Shown here: positions 33,919-43,590 of the stretch, piece after piece | Layout of the letters: the number at the start of each line of letters is the position of its first letter | Position numbering within the stretch: the first letter of the stretch is position 1 | Origin: JABCPE02 sp963518955 | Lineage (GTDB): Bacteria > Bacteroidota > Bacteroidia > Flavobacteriales > Weeksellaceae | Assembly (NCBI GenBank): GCA_963518955.1 | Contig: CAUQKI010000003.1 | Coordinates: 1 to 64,000 of the forward strand | Direction: 5' to 3' | Length of the DNA stretch: 64,000 nucleotides | Translations under genes and position numbers: made by a program | Notes under the pieces: generated by a model | Database searches by the model: none | Told to the model about the DNA's origin: nothing | Seen by the model: only the letters and a program-made list of their open reading frames with translations

Positions 33919-36648
33919 TTATGCTTTTTGTCCATTTATGAATACTTCGCCTTCTGCGGTATAAACCGTGATGTTTTGTTTCCCGTCAGGTGTTTCTCCA
34001 GTTACTCCCAGCAAGGCAGGAATCAAGGCATCAGGTGTTACAGAGAACTCATCTATTCCAGCATCTACCAGCCATTTTGCAAACTCTGGATTGGTAGAAG
34101 GAAGATTACCACAGAGACCTAAATGAAACTCTGGTTTCGTAGTATTTCTTTCTTGGATGAGGTTTTCTATTCTAGATTGTAGATGTTGTATATGCCAAGG
34201 CAGAATATCTCCTCCAGAGCGGTCTAATCCGAATTCCAGTTGTAAAAGGTCATTAGACCCTATCTGACCACCATCAGACACTTTGAAAAACTCTGTTGCG
34301 CGAGAAATATTCACAGGAAGTTCAAACATCATTTGAAGAGGAATATTGATACCGCTTTCTTTTACTAATCTAGCAATTTCTTTCATCTCATTAGGCGTTC
34401 TCACAAAAGGAACTTCTATGTGGATATTGGTATATCCCATATCATTTATCACATACGCCAAAGCTTTTAGGTCTATGGCAAGGAAAGCTTTTTGGTATGC
34501 ACCTAAATATTTTCCTGCACCTCTGTCTCCCAGCATTGGGTTTTCTTCCACAGGCTCATATGCTCTTCCTCCTAATAAATCTGCGTGTTCATTGGTTTTA
34601 AAGTCAGGAAGACGCACGACCATAGGTTCATTGATATCATCAGTATAGTATGGAGAAACGATTCCTGCAATTTCCCTTGCGAGGGCTTTTACATACCAAT
34701 CCACAGGAGAAAGCTCACCAGCTTCAGTTCGGATAAATTCAGCTACGCTTTCAGCTGTTTTTACAGCTTCTTCTTTTGTTATTCTTCCCTGACCTACCAA
34801 CTGCAAAAAGTCACTCTCCAAAGTAGAATAATTCATCACCGCCATAGGATGTACTCTAAGTTTTGCAGCCAGCATTTCCCAGCGAACAAGTCCAGAGCCT
34901 CTACCAATATTAAGAGAAGGGAAATAAGAGCGCATACATACAGACCTTGCTGTACTCGCATCGGATACTATCAGACGGATAGGAATAGGAGAAGGTTTTA
35001 GCCCTTCTAATTGAGTTTCTGTTACAGAATACTGGTGGCGACCTTCATAGAAAGCAGGAGTGTCTCCTACGCCGTAGTAAGTGATTAGGCTACCGTCTTT
35101 TAGGAATTCAGGAGTATCTTTTACGGATACAGCACACGGCAAGCCATGTTCTTTACACCAGATAGGAGTGTGGTCATTTTTCCCTCCACGCGTAGTGATG
35201 CAGGCTACAGTTTGTTCCATAGAAGGTTCCATCCATGGGTAAGTCATCGCTGTTACGAGGATTACGCCTATTTTGTCGCCGTATTTATCCGTGATTTGTT
35301 TTTTCTTTTCGTTAAATTTTTTCTCAAAATCTCTTTTGAACTCAGCTCCTTCGCCAAAGAGAGAGATTACAACTCCGTGCGTGATGCTTGGAATCCCAGC
35401 ATTAATCCCTTTTGATTTTAGAAGCAGTGCACTTTCTAAGGTAGCGTTTTCTTGTCCATCTTCATTTAGTCCATCGAGAGTGAATTTTCTATGTACAGGC
35501 TCGTGTTTCAGAGTGGTGATTGCTCTCTGCTGAGTGATGATGATGGTATTTGTTTTAAAGTTAATAGCCGCCTCTAAATCACTCTCTACACTTTCCGAGT
35601 CTAGTTCTCTGAATAAGTCGCCAAGGAGCATTCCTATCGTAGAAAGGGTAGAAGCAGTCTCATCAGACATACATTTTTTTGCGGAGTTTTCAGGAGTGTT
35701 TTTATGCCATTCTCCATCGAAATACTCTTGTTTTTCACCAAGTTTAAAGTCTATTAGACCATCTTTTTTTAGTCTCAAAGGTCTTTTTGCAAAAATCCAA
35801 GAGTCGCTGGAAACTCTACCAGAAACCACAGCTTCGCCAAGTCCGTAAGTGAAGTTAATTTCCACAAAACCAGGATGGTTGCTCTGTGTGTCAGCCGTGA
35901 AAATAGTTCCCGCCACATCTATGCTCGGCTGCATATCCTGCACCATTACAGCAAATGAAAGAGAGGCTAAATCCTCGCCGAAAGCATGTGGAGCCGAAAA
36001 CTGATAGTGCAGTGCCCCACGATTAAAACGAGAAATAAAACATGCTTTGATAGCATTAAGAACTTCCTCAAAACCAAACTGGCGTAGTTTAGTAGAATAT
36101 TTTCCACTTCCGCTGAATTCTCCTCCATCTTCGGAAGGCGCTGTGGAACGGACAGCTCTTGGGACATTAGGATTTTTTTTGTCCAGCCATTCGAAAGCGA
36201 CACGCACAGCCTCTACAAATTCTGTAGAAAATTCTACTTTTCTGATGAGGTCTTGGCAGTTTTTCTCAGCAGTGGAAAAACTTTCGTTATTTTGTAAATC
36301 TAATATATTTCTGTCTAAAAATTTTCTCAATTTAGGAAGAAGAGGAGAAATGAACAACTGATATGCATAATCTGTTACCGCGAACTGATTTTCAGCGATT
36401 ACATGGAGAGGTTGATTTTTTAATGAATCTATGATTTCTTGTGCTTTTGGAGACATGTGGCTGTCTAGTCCATTTAGTTTTCGGAAAATATCGGCTTGTT
36501 TTGCGGATTTCCCACCGACCCAGTCTTTATTCAAAATACCAGCGTTATAGGTAGATACTATCCAAGGCTTTTCAGCAGTTCCTCCTGCCCATAGTAGATT
36601 TCCCTTGCTGTCAAATTCACAAGCAGCATACATTTGTTCTTTGTTCAT
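33919..36648 (-). CDS. ppsA: Phosphoenolpyruvate synthase-type enzyme
   Basis: A 909-residue three-part enzyme. The nucleotide-binding PPDK_N domain (about 120-400) contains RAVRSTAPSEDGGEFSGSGKYSTK. The swivelling phosphohistidine domain has TRGGKNDHTPIWCKEHGLPCA, with Asp before the His, where most family members have Thr-Cys or Thr-Ser. The C-terminal PEP-binding TIM barrel (about 560-880) has GSNDLLQLEFGLDR and CGNLPSTNPEFAKWLVDAGIDEFSVTPD. It probably converts pyruvate and ATP to PEP for gluconeogenesis. A TAAATTTG -7 element is on the minus strand at 36710-36717. Confidence 0.85.
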   Translation of the reverse strand: MNKEQMYAACEFDSKGNLLWAGGTAEKPWIVSTYNAGILNKDWVGGKSAKQADIFRKLNGLDSHMSPKAQEIIDSLKNQPLHVIAENQFAVTDYAYQLFISPLLPKLRKFLDRNILDLQNNESFSTAEKNCQDLIRKVEFSTEFVEAVRVAFEWLDKKNPNVPRAVRSTAPSEDGGEFSGSGKYSTKLRQFGFEEVLNAIKACFISRFNRGALHYQFSAPHAFGEDLASLSFAVMVQDMQPSIDVAGTIFTADTQSNHPGFVEINFTYGLGEAVVSGRVSSDSWIFAKRPLRLKKDGLIDFKLGEKQEYFDGEWHKNTPENSAKKCMSDETASTLSTIGMLLGDLFRELDSESVESDLEAAINFKTNTIIITQQRAITTLKHEPVHRKFTLDGLNEDGQENATLESALLLKSKGINAGIPSITHGVVISLFGEGAEFKRDFEKKFNEKKKQITDKYGDKIGVILVTAMTYPWMEPSMEQTVACITTRGGKNDHTPIWCKEHGLPCAVSVKDTPEFLKDGSLITYYGVGDTPAFYEGRHQYSVTETQLEGLKPSPIPIRLIVSDASTARSVCMRSYFPSLNIGRGSGLVRWEMLAAKLRVHPMAVMNYSTLESDFLQLVGQGRITKEEAVKTAESVAEFIRTEAGELSPVDWYVKALAREIAGIVSPYYTDDINEPMVVRLPDFKTNEHADLLGGRAYEPVEENPMLGDRGAGKYLGAYQKAFLAIDLKALAYVINDMGYTNIHIEVPFVRTPNEMKEIARLVKESGINIPLQMMFELPVNISRATEFFKVSDGGQIGSNDLLQLEFGLDRSGGDILPWHIQHLQSRIENLIQERNTTKPEFHLGLCGNLPSTNPEFAKWLVDAGIDEFSVTPDALIPALLGVTGETPDGKQNITVYTAEGEVFINGQKA

Positions 36649-36764
36649 TTTAGATAAATTTAGGTTAAATTATGATTTAATTCATTTATTACGAGAATGT
36701 TATATATCCCAAATTTAAGTTAAAAAAAGCATATAAAACTATTTTTTTATTGCAAATAAAGGTG

Positions 36765-36817
36765 TACCTTTGAGGTTCGCTTTTATGAAATATATTCTCC
36801 CGTTGTGGGAGTTTTTT
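36765..36817 (+). promoter_or_regulatory. hemW leader: -7 element followed by a terminator-like hairpin at the start codon
   Basis: TACCTTTG (36765-36772) fits the -7 consensus. Downstream is a short ORF starting at 36785 and overlapping hemW, and within it a CTCCC/GGGAG hairpin (36797-36811) followed by six T (36812-36817), ending 4 bp before the hemW ATG. The hairpin plus T run looks like an intrinsic terminator and could attenuate hemW, but the stem is only 5 bp. Confidence 0.5.
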
Positions 36818-36821
36818 CTTT

Positions 36822-37946
36822 ATGCTTTATATTCATATTCCTTTTTGCAAACAGAAGTGCAGCTATTGTAATTTTCATTTTTCTACTTCTTTGAAATTGA
36901 AAAATGAGATGCTTTCCGCCATTAAAAACGAATTATCATTAAGAAATAATGAGCTGAAAAACAAAGCCTTAGAAACCCTATATTTTGGAGGAGGAACGCC
37001 GTCTATTTTGGAAGTGGATGAAATTAAAATGCTGATGGATGAAATCCTGAAATATTTTGATTTTTCTAGGGATATAGAAATTACCTTGGAGGCAAATCCA
37101 GATGATTTAGACCAAAAATTTTTGAAGGGAATTGCAGAAATTGGGATTAATCGGCTTTCCATAGGAATACAGAGTTTCCATGATGAAGATTTGAAGCTGA
37201 TGAATCGTGTGCATAGTTCCTCACAAGCAGAATCTTCGGTGAAAAGAGCGCAAGATGCAGGTATTCAGAATATTAGTATAGATTTAATTTACGGAGTGCC
37301 TACATCTAATTTTGAGATTTGGAAACAGAATTTGGATAAAGCCATAGAACTGGAAGTTCCGCATGTTTCTTCTTATGCGCTGACCATAGAGCCAAGAACT
37401 GCTCTTGAAAACTGGATAACCAAAGGAAAAATAAACCCTCCGAAAGAAAATACACAAAATGAGGAATTCTATTACATGGTAGATTTTTTGAAAGATAATG
37501 GCTTTGACCATTATGAAATATCAAATTTCGGGAAGCCTGATTTTTATTCCAAACACAATACTTCTTATTGGAAATGCAAACCCTATTTAGGAATTGGTCC
37601 TTCGGCGCACTCTTATGATGGAGAACAAATCCGAGCGTGGAATATTGCTAACAATTCTTTATACATCAAAGATCTTTTACAAGGCAAACTACCATTAGAA
37701 AAAGAAATATTATCCGAAAAAGATAGATATAATGAAATGCTGATGATAGGCCTTCGTACGAGCTGGGGAGTAGATTTAGCAAAAATAAAAAATGATTTTT
37801 CGGATGAAATCATACAAAAATTCAACACTGATATTCAGCCAAAAATAGAACAGGGAATACTCTTTATAGAAAATAATCATCTCAAAATTCCTGAGAAGCA
37901 TTGGTTCTTTGCAGATGGAATAGCTTCGGATTTATTTTTGATATGA
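36822..37946 (+). CDS. hemW: Radical SAM heme chaperone HemW
   Basis: A 374-residue radical SAM protein starting LYIHIPFCKQKCSYCNFHF; the [4Fe-4S] ligands are Cys9, Cys13 and Cys16. The following GGGTPS (SAM-binding), EANPDD, SIGIQSFHDEDLKLMNRVH and the GYGVP/LIYGVPTSNFE motifs agree with HemW rather than HemN: HemN-type coproporphyrinogen oxidases have an additional N-terminal Cys pattern. HemW hands heme to respiratory proteins. It terminates in a bidirectional hairpin shared with the next gene. Confidence 0.92.
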   Translation: MLYIHIPFCKQKCSYCNFHFSTSLKLKNEMLSAIKNELSLRNNELKNKALETLYFGGGTPSILEVDEIKMLMDEILKYFDFSRDIEITLEANPDDLDQKFLKGIAEIGINRLSIGIQSFHDEDLKLMNRVHSSSQAESSVKRAQDAGIQNISIDLIYGVPTSNFEIWKQNLDKAIELEVPHVSSYALTIEPRTALENWITKGKINPPKENTQNEEFYYMVDFLKDNGFDHYEISNFGKPDFYSKHNTSYWKCKPYLGIGPSAHSYDGEQIRAWNIANNSLYIKDLLQGKLPLEKEILSEKDRYNEMLMIGLRTSWGVDLAKIKNDFSDEIIQKFNTDIQPKIEQGILFIENNHLKIPEKHWFFADGIASDLFLI

Positions 37947-37968
37947 TTTTAGAACATTCTTAAAATAA

Positions 37969-37997
37969 AAAGACTCCCATTTGGGAGTCTTTGTTTT
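37969..37997. terminator. Bidirectional terminator between hemW and the OFA transporter
   Basis: Perfect stem AAAGACTCCCA / TGGGAGTCTTT with a TT loop and A/T tracts, between convergent genes. Confidence 0.88.
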
Positions 37998-38011
37998 ATG
38001 ATTAAACTTAA

Positions 38012-39442
38012 TTATTTTTTAAGTTCATCTGGTCCTAAGATGTAATCATCAATAACATCTTCTTGTCTAAATTTAGGTTTTTTAACCAAGAATGCAAGAA
38101 CGAATGAAATTGCGATCAACACGATAGCTGCGTGGTAAGCGAAGAAGTAAGCTTCACCTGGCGCATTATTTGCTTCAGCCAATTTGTTAGAGTAAGCTGC
38201 GATTTGTGGACCAATGATTAGAGATGCTCCCCAACCTGTATAAACTACACCATAGTTAGCACCGTAAGCTTTAAGACCGAAGTAGTCAGCTACGATAGAT
38301 GGTGTTGTACTCATTACAGAACCATAAACCACACAAGTAAGGATAGTTCCTAAGATAATTTTTACTGGAGTGTCATAAGTGTGGAAGAAGAACATGTTAA
38401 TCGCTTGGATAGTGTGGATTACATAGTATACATTCTTTCTACCGATGATGTCAGAAATCATACCCCCTAATGCACGACCTGTAGCGTTAGAGATAGAAGT
38501 TACTGGTACCATCACACCTAGTAATGCAGTTGCTGTTTCTGCGTATTCAGCAGCAATAGTTCCTGCTTTTAGTCCAGACTGTACTCTCATGATGTCAGAA
38601 GAGTTAGAGATTACCATCGCACCAGCAGAACAATATAGAGCATAGATAGAGAACAATGCCCAAGCTTGCCAAGTTTTAGCCATAGCAGCAGTTCCGATAG
38701 AAGCAGTTTTCTTAGCATTTTCTTTTACTGGTTTGTTTGCATCAACTTCTGGTTCAGGTACTTCATATCCTGCAGGAGGGTTCACTACATTCAATGCAGC
38801 TGGGATACCCATAGCAAGGATAGCACATCCTAATACTCTCAAAGTATTTTCTAATGATAAGTGAGGGAATGAATCGATAGTCCAGATGAACGCTTGTTGT
38901 TTTAGGAACAATGTTTCAAGAGGTCCTAACCAAAGAGCTCCAAGACCAAATCCTGCTACTACAAGACCGTTGATCATCCCTTTTTTAGATGGGTGGAACC
39001 ATTTCATCGCAGCCGCACGAGGACAAGCATATACGAATCCGATACCATTACCTACGATCATAGCGAATACGAAAGTAAATAAATAAGGGTGGTTAGTCAG
39101 GAAACTACAAAGGATAGCTCCTATCCCTGTCATTAATACCCCGATTAAGATAACCTTAGTAGGACCAATTTTATCCTGCCAAGCTCCAGCGAATACAACG
39201 ATAAACGCTGAAGTAAAACCTCCAATACCATAAGGTAATGCTAGGTCAGACTGTCCCCAAGCAGAGTACAATCTATCAGCAGAGTCAATGGCCAATGTGT
39301 TGTCTTGGAATCCATTTTTTGCAGTGTACTGAAGGGCATCCTTCAAGTTACTCCAAGTGTATAATATCCCAACAGAGAAGTTGGAAATTATACCAGCTAT
39401 GAGGACTCTCGTAGCTTTCTTTTTTGCTGTTTGTAAATCCAT
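38012..39442 (-). CDS. OFA-family MFS transporter (oxalate/formate antiporter-like)
   Basis: A 476-residue 12-helix major facilitator of the OFA family. Characteristic pieces are the N-terminal helix GIISNFSVGILYTWSNLKDAL, ALPYGIGGFTSAFIVVFAGAWQDKIGPTKVI and GNGIGFVYACPRAAAMKWFHPSKKGMINGLVVAGFGLGAL. The central loop is acidic and Lys-rich. Members carry oxalate, formate, lactate or other small carboxylates; substrate specificity is not readable. It is divergent from an outer-membrane porin gene, suggesting they take up the same solute. Confidence 0.88.
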   Translation of the reverse strand: MDLQTAKKKATRVLIAGIISNFSVGILYTWSNLKDALQYTAKNGFQDNTLAIDSADRLYSAWGQSDLALPYGIGGFTSAFIVVFAGAWQDKIGPTKVILIGVLMTGIGAILCSFLTNHPYLFTFVFAMIVGNGIGFVYACPRAAAMKWFHPSKKGMINGLVVAGFGLGALWLGPLETLFLKQQAFIWTIDSFPHLSLENTLRVLGCAILAMGIPAALNVVNPPAGYEVPEPEVDANKPVKENAKKTASIGTAAMAKTWQAWALFSIYALYCSAGAMVISNSSDIMRVQSGLKAGTIAAEYAETATALLGVMVPVTSISNATGRALGGMISDIIGRKNVYYVIHTIQAINMFFFHTYDTPVKIILGTILTCVVYGSVMSTTPSIVADYFGLKAYGANYGVVYTGWGASLIIGPQIAAYSNKLAEANNAPGEAYFFAYHAAIVLIAISFVLAFLVKKPKFRQEDVIDDYILGPDELKK

Positions 39443-40002
39443 TGTGTATAATTATTTAAATGTTATTTTTAAAGTTTATAATTATTTTGAGATGATTCGA
39501 TTTATTCAATCGGGGTGCAATTTAATACTATTTTTTGAATTAGCACTATTTTTTGTTAATAAAAATATAAAATTGCACTATTACCCATCATCATACATAT
39601 ATCTTTACTACTACAAAGTTACTAAACCTTTTTGAAAATCGGGGGCAAAAATAAAATAATAAATCCTTATTTAAAAGATGATATAAATCATACTTTGTTT
39701 TTGTGGCTTCCTAAAAGCATGATTTTTTGGTAATTAAGGAAAAGTTTGAAAAGCATAATTAAGTGTCTGATTTTATAAAATGTTAAAAAATCATAAATAA
39801 ATATACAAATTAAGCGTTTATATGATAAAAGGCTAATTTTGATAAGGTTATATACCTTAATATATATCTGTATAAAGAATAAAAAACAGAAAATATGATA
39901 AATATTAGTTTTTTTGTTAAAAAAAATATAAAATAATATTATATCTTTGCAATGTGAAATAATATCACGAAAGAAAATCTTTAAATTATAATAATTACAA
40001 TT
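39443..40002. other. Long AT-rich divergent intergenic region
   Basis: A 560-bp region between the divergent OFA transporter and porin genes. Putative -7 elements are TAACTTTG on the minus strand (39614-39621) and TATCTTTG on the plus strand (39942-39949). The leader of the transporter would be about 170 bases. No credible ORF: short open frames here are AT-rich and start inside the transporter gene. It may hold binding sites for a common regulator, but I could not define a repeat. Confidence 0.5.
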
Positions 40003-41211
40003 ATGAAAAAACAGATCATGGCGCTATTTGCTTTGGCAGTAGCACAAATGGGGTTAGCACAAGAAGAAACAAGTGCTACACTTTATGGGTATGCAAAAGG
40101 AGAATTCGCGTTTGACTCTCGTCAAGTAGTTGCAGCTAGAGAAGGTAACTTTATCGATTTAGCGTCTCCAAATGCAACAGGAAACAATGTTGCTAATTTC
40201 AATGGATGGGGAATTGAATCAAGATTAGGTGTGAAAGTAACAGGTCCTGATTTCTTCGGAATGAAATCTGAGGCTTTGATCGAAGGTCACTTCTTTGGTA
40301 ATAATGGGCAAACTAACAACTTTGGGTTGAGACATGCTTATGTGAAATTATCTAGTGATAGAGTAGAGTGGTTAGTAGGTCAGTACTGGCACCCAATGTT
40401 CGTAACGAATGTATCTCCAGGAACTTACAACTTCAACGCAGGAAGCCCATTCCAGCCGTTCAACCGTTCTCCTCAGATCAGATTCTCTACTAAAGGTAAT
40501 GCAAGATTTACCCTTGCTGCTGTTACAGAAAGAGACTTTACATCTTTAGTATATGGAAGCGGTAATGCTGCTAAATCTGGACTTCCAGCATTCCACGCAC
40601 AGTTACAGTTTGGTAACGATGAAAAATTCGTAGGAGGTTTCGGTGCTAATGTGAAGTTTACTAGAAATGGAGGAGCTAATGCTAAAACAGCTCATGGTAA
40701 GACTCTTGCAGCGTTCAACTTCTTAGCATATGCAAAAGCTCAGTTTACTGAAAATTTCGCTTGGAAAATTTATGGTAATTTTGGACAAAATCCATCTGAA
40801 TTATTACAATTAGGAAGCTTAGCATATAGCGCTACAAAAGATGATTTGAAAAATAGTACTACATTGTCTCTTTGGACAGAGTTTGCTGGAAAAGCTTCTG
40901 AATCTTTTGAGTGGGGTATCTTTGGTGGATATTCTCAAGATTTTGGATTTAATGATAAAAACTTCTTCTCAGGAGCATATGTTCCTAAAAACGCTTATGC
41001 AGAAGCAGCAAAAGCAAATCCAGTAAGCACATGGAGAGTATCTCCAAGAATGGGATGGAAGTCTGGTAACACTAAGTTAGGTCTTGAGTTTGACTATACT
41101 TCTACTACATATGGATACTATGATGGAGAAAGAGGAAAACTTAAAAAGTTACCAAAAGATGCTACAGGAGACAACCTTCGTGTATCATTGTCATTGACTC
41201 AAACATTCTAA
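40003..41211 (+). CDS. Outer-membrane porin-like beta-barrel protein
   Basis: A 402-residue exported protein: signal peptide KKQIMALFALAVAQMGLAQ (cleavage about residue 19), then alternating amphipathic strands typical of a porin barrel (FNGWGIESRLGVKVTGPDFFGMKSEALIEGHFF, LRHAYVKLSSDRVEWLVGQYWHP). It ends in a C-terminal aromatic residue (SLSLTQTF), the outer-membrane assembly signal. It resembles flavobacterial DcaP/OprP-like barrels. It is probably paired with the divergent OFA transporter. Confidence 0.78.
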   Translation: MKKQIMALFALAVAQMGLAQEETSATLYGYAKGEFAFDSRQVVAAREGNFIDLASPNATGNNVANFNGWGIESRLGVKVTGPDFFGMKSEALIEGHFFGNNGQTNNFGLRHAYVKLSSDRVEWLVGQYWHPMFVTNVSPGTYNFNAGSPFQPFNRSPQIRFSTKGNARFTLAAVTERDFTSLVYGSGNAAKSGLPAFHAQLQFGNDEKFVGGFGANVKFTRNGGANAKTAHGKTLAAFNFLAYAKAQFTENFAWKIYGNFGQNPSELLQLGSLAYSATKDDLKNSTTLSLWTEFAGKASESFEWGIFGGYSQDFGFNDKNFFSGAYVPKNAYAEAAKANPVSTWRVSPRMGWKSGNTKLGLEFDYTSTTYGYYDGERGKLKKLPKDATGDNLRVSLSLTQTF

Positions 41212-41238
41212 GATAAATAAAATATTTTGAGATGATAG

Positions 41239-41270
41239 AAGAGCCACTCACAGAGTGGCTCTTTTATTTT
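41239..41270 (+). terminator. Terminator after the porin gene
   Basis: Stem AAGAGCCACTC / GAGTGGCTCTT around ACA, followed by TTATTTT. Confidence 0.87.
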
Positions 41271-41288
41271 AGATGAAAATATCAGTTT

Positions 41289-41966
41289 TTACATTTCGCA
41301 AGCTTTCCATATGGCATCATTCTGCGGAACGGGAGCGGTTATTTTTATAAGTTCTTTGCTCACAGGATTGATGAATTCCAGCATTCTGGCGTGCAGGCTG
41401 ATTCCGCCGTCTGGATTGGAGCGAGGAGCACCATATTTTAGGTCACCTTTTATAGGTATGCCTATTTTAGAGAGCTGTGCCCGTATTTGGTGGTGTCTTC
41501 CTGTCTGCAAGTCCACTTCCAGCAGCATATAATTATCCAAGGTTTTGAGAATATTATAGCTTAGAATGGCTTTTTTTGCTCCTTCTGCCTCGTGGGAGTA
41601 GATGATGGCTTTGTTGTTTTTTTCGTTTTTCTTGAGATAGTGGGTAAGGGTTTGGCTTTGTGGAATCATCTCTTTGGGAACCACAGCCCAGTAGGTTTTT
41701 TTAATCTCCCTGTTTTTTACCATTTGGGTCAGGCGGGAGAGTGCTTTAGAGGTTTTAGCATAGATTACCAGCCCAGAGGTCGGCCTATCTATCCTATGAA
41801 CAAGGCCGAGATAGACATTCCCAGGCTTTTGGTCGCGTTCTTTTATGAAATCTTTCAGTAGTTCCAGCAGGCTCTGGTCGCCTGTTTTGTCACCCTGAAC
41901 CAGCTGACCTACTTTTTTATTGATGATGATGATGTGGTTGTCTTCGTAGAGAATTTGTGAATTCAT
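41289..41966 (-). CDS. RluA-family pseudouridine synthase
   Basis: A 225-residue pseudouridine synthase without S4 domain. The catalytic Asp60 lies in LVHRIDRPTSGLVIYAKT; the ETGR-like LQTGRHHQIRAQLSKIGIPIKGD and SLHARMLEFINPV complete the fold. It most resembles the short RluA/TruC-like flavobacterial enzymes acting on rRNA or tRNA; the target is not predictable. A TACCTTTG -7 element is on the minus strand at 41990-41997. Confidence 0.88.
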   Translation of the reverse strand: MNSQILYEDNHIIIINKKVGQLVQGDKTGDQSLLELLKDFIKERDQKPGNVYLGLVHRIDRPTSGLVIYAKTSKALSRLTQMVKNREIKKTYWAVVPKEMIPQSQTLTHYLKKNEKNNKAIIYSHEAEGAKKAILSYNILKTLDNYMLLEVDLQTGRHHQIRAQLSKIGIPIKGDLKYGAPRSNPDGGISLHARMLEFINPVSKELIKITAPVPQNDAIWKACEM

Positions 41967-42051
41967 ATAAATGTCTGATTAGAATTTCACAAAGGTAAAG
42001 TTTTTATAGTTTTAATCAAATTTCATACCTTTACCGAAGTAATTATGATTT

Positions 42052-42705
42052 ATGATAATTGAAAATTATATCGCAAATGATTTTCCTATATTGGGCGTAG
42101 ATGCTACTGCGGAGGAGGCTTTGCAGACAGCTGTTGATTTTGATTTTACCCATGTTTTCGTAGAAAATGAGGGTGTATTTCAGGGAGCAGTAAGGAAGGA
42201 ATGCTTGGAGGAAAATCTCAGAAAAAATTTAGGAGAACTGTTACCGTATATGGATAGGTTTTCTATTCTCTATGAAAGTACTCTTTTGGATGGGGTGAAA
42301 TTATTCCATACTTTCAATACCAATGTAATTCCTGTAATCAATAAAAACGAGGAATATCAGGGGTATATCGCTTGGGACAGCATCGCAGATGAATTATCCA
42401 AATATCCGTTTTTTTCGGAGACAGGGGCACTGCTTACGGTGGAAATCCCAAGAACTAATTATTCCATGGTGGAAATAGCCCAAATCGTAGAAAGCAACAA
42501 CGGAAAATTCTACGGCGTGCTGGTTACGGAGATGAATGAGGCTTTCGTGAGGGTGACAATGAGAATCAGCAATGAAAATCTCAGCTCCATAGATGAAACC
42601 TTTGAGCGCTACGGCTACATCATTGTGCAGAAATTCTATACCGATGAAAAGGAAGAACTGCTGAAAAGCCGATACGAATTTATGCAAAAATACCTTGAAT
42701 TCTAA
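42052..42705 (+). CDS. CBS-domain protein
   Basis: A 217-residue cytosolic protein with a tandem CBS-like module (about residues 1-120) and a C-terminal region (about 125-217) resembling ACT-type or AcuB-like regulatory folds (TVEIPRTNYSMVEIAQIVESNNGKFYGVLV). CBS pairs usually bind adenine nucleotides. Its last base overlaps the first base of the nadK start (TAATG), so the two are translationally coupled. A role in sensing NAD(P) or adenylate state is only a guess from position. Confidence 0.78.
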   Translation: MIIENYIANDFPILGVDATAEEALQTAVDFDFTHVFVENEGVFQGAVRKECLEENLRKNLGELLPYMDRFSILYESTLLDGVKLFHTFNTNVIPVINKNEEYQGYIAWDSIADELSKYPFFSETGALLTVEIPRTNYSMVEIAQIVESNNGKFYGVLVTEMNEAFVRVTMRISNENLSSIDETFERYGYIIVQKFYTDEKEELLKSRYEFMQKYLEF

Positions 42706-43577
42706 TGCCAAACATCGCAATATATTCGCAGAAAAATGGAGATGAGATTGAGGCTTATCTTCATCAGTTTATTCTTGAACTGGAGAAAAGGGATAATGTG
42801 CAGATTTTTCTCCACGAAAAAATTTTAGAAAAGAATAGTTTATTAAGTAACTATCATATTTTCAGTGATAAAAATTCCCTCGCAAAATGTGAAATAGATT
42901 ATTTCTTTTCTTTCGGTGGAGATGGCACTATTCTGAGTGCGCTTACGCTGATTCAGGATTTGGAAATCCCTGTTGTCGGCGTTAATATGGGGCGGCTCGG
43001 TTTTTTAGCAAATTTCAGCAAAGAAGAGATTTTTGATAATATTGATAAAATTTTTGCCGGCGAGACCCATATCAGCCAGCGTTCGGTGATAGAAGTGAAA
43101 ACAGCCGAAAATAGGATAGATTTTCCCTATGCGCTGAATGATGTGGTGATTACCCGCCAAGAGACCACTTCCATGATTACTGTGGAAGCCGAAATCAACG
43201 GTAAATTTCTGAGTATGTTTTGGGGAGATGGGCTTATAGTGGCTACGCCTTCGGGATCTACGGCGTATTCGCTCAGCTGTGGAGGGCCTATTATAGAGCC
43301 AGAGAATGATAATTTTTCTCTTACGCCCATCGCTCCACACAACCTAAATATGCGCCCTATTATCCTAAAAGACAATGTAGAAATAAAACTAAAAGTTTCC
43401 AGCAGGCTGCCGCTGTATTCGCTGGGCTTGGATTCTCGGCTTTATCATATGAATGAGGAAGATGAACTGATTTTGAAAAAGGCGGATTTTAGCCTAAATC
43501 TTATTTTTCCAAAAAATGTCAGTTTCTATGAAACTTTGAGACAAAAACTCCTCTGGGGTAATGACAAAAGAAATTAA
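42705..43577 (+). CDS. nadK: NAD kinase
   Basis: A 290-residue NAD kinase making NADP from NAD and ATP. The GGDGT motif is at residues 71-75; NMGRLGFLANF, the NDVVITRQ and the WGDGLIVATPSGSTAYSLSCGGPI segments are all present. Overlaps the CBS gene by one base. Full length for the bacterial family. Confidence 0.97.
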   Translation: MPNIAIYSQKNGDEIEAYLHQFILELEKRDNVQIFLHEKILEKNSLLSNYHIFSDKNSLAKCEIDYFFSFGGDGTILSALTLIQDLEIPVVGVNMGRLGFLANFSKEEIFDNIDKIFAGETHISQRSVIEVKTAENRIDFPYALNDVVITRQETTSMITVEAEINGKFLSMFWGDGLIVATPSGSTAYSLSCGGPIIEPENDNFSLTPIAPHNLNMRPIILKDNVEIKLKVSSRLPLYSLGLDSRLYHMNEEDELILKKADFSLNLIFPKNVSFYETLRQKLLWGNDKRN

Positions 43578-43590
43578 ATATCAATATATT

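Noticed and set aside
39357..39635. 92-codon open frame in the transporter-porin intergenic region
   Set aside because: It begins inside the transporter gene on the opposite strand, and most of it is AT-rich noncoding sequence.
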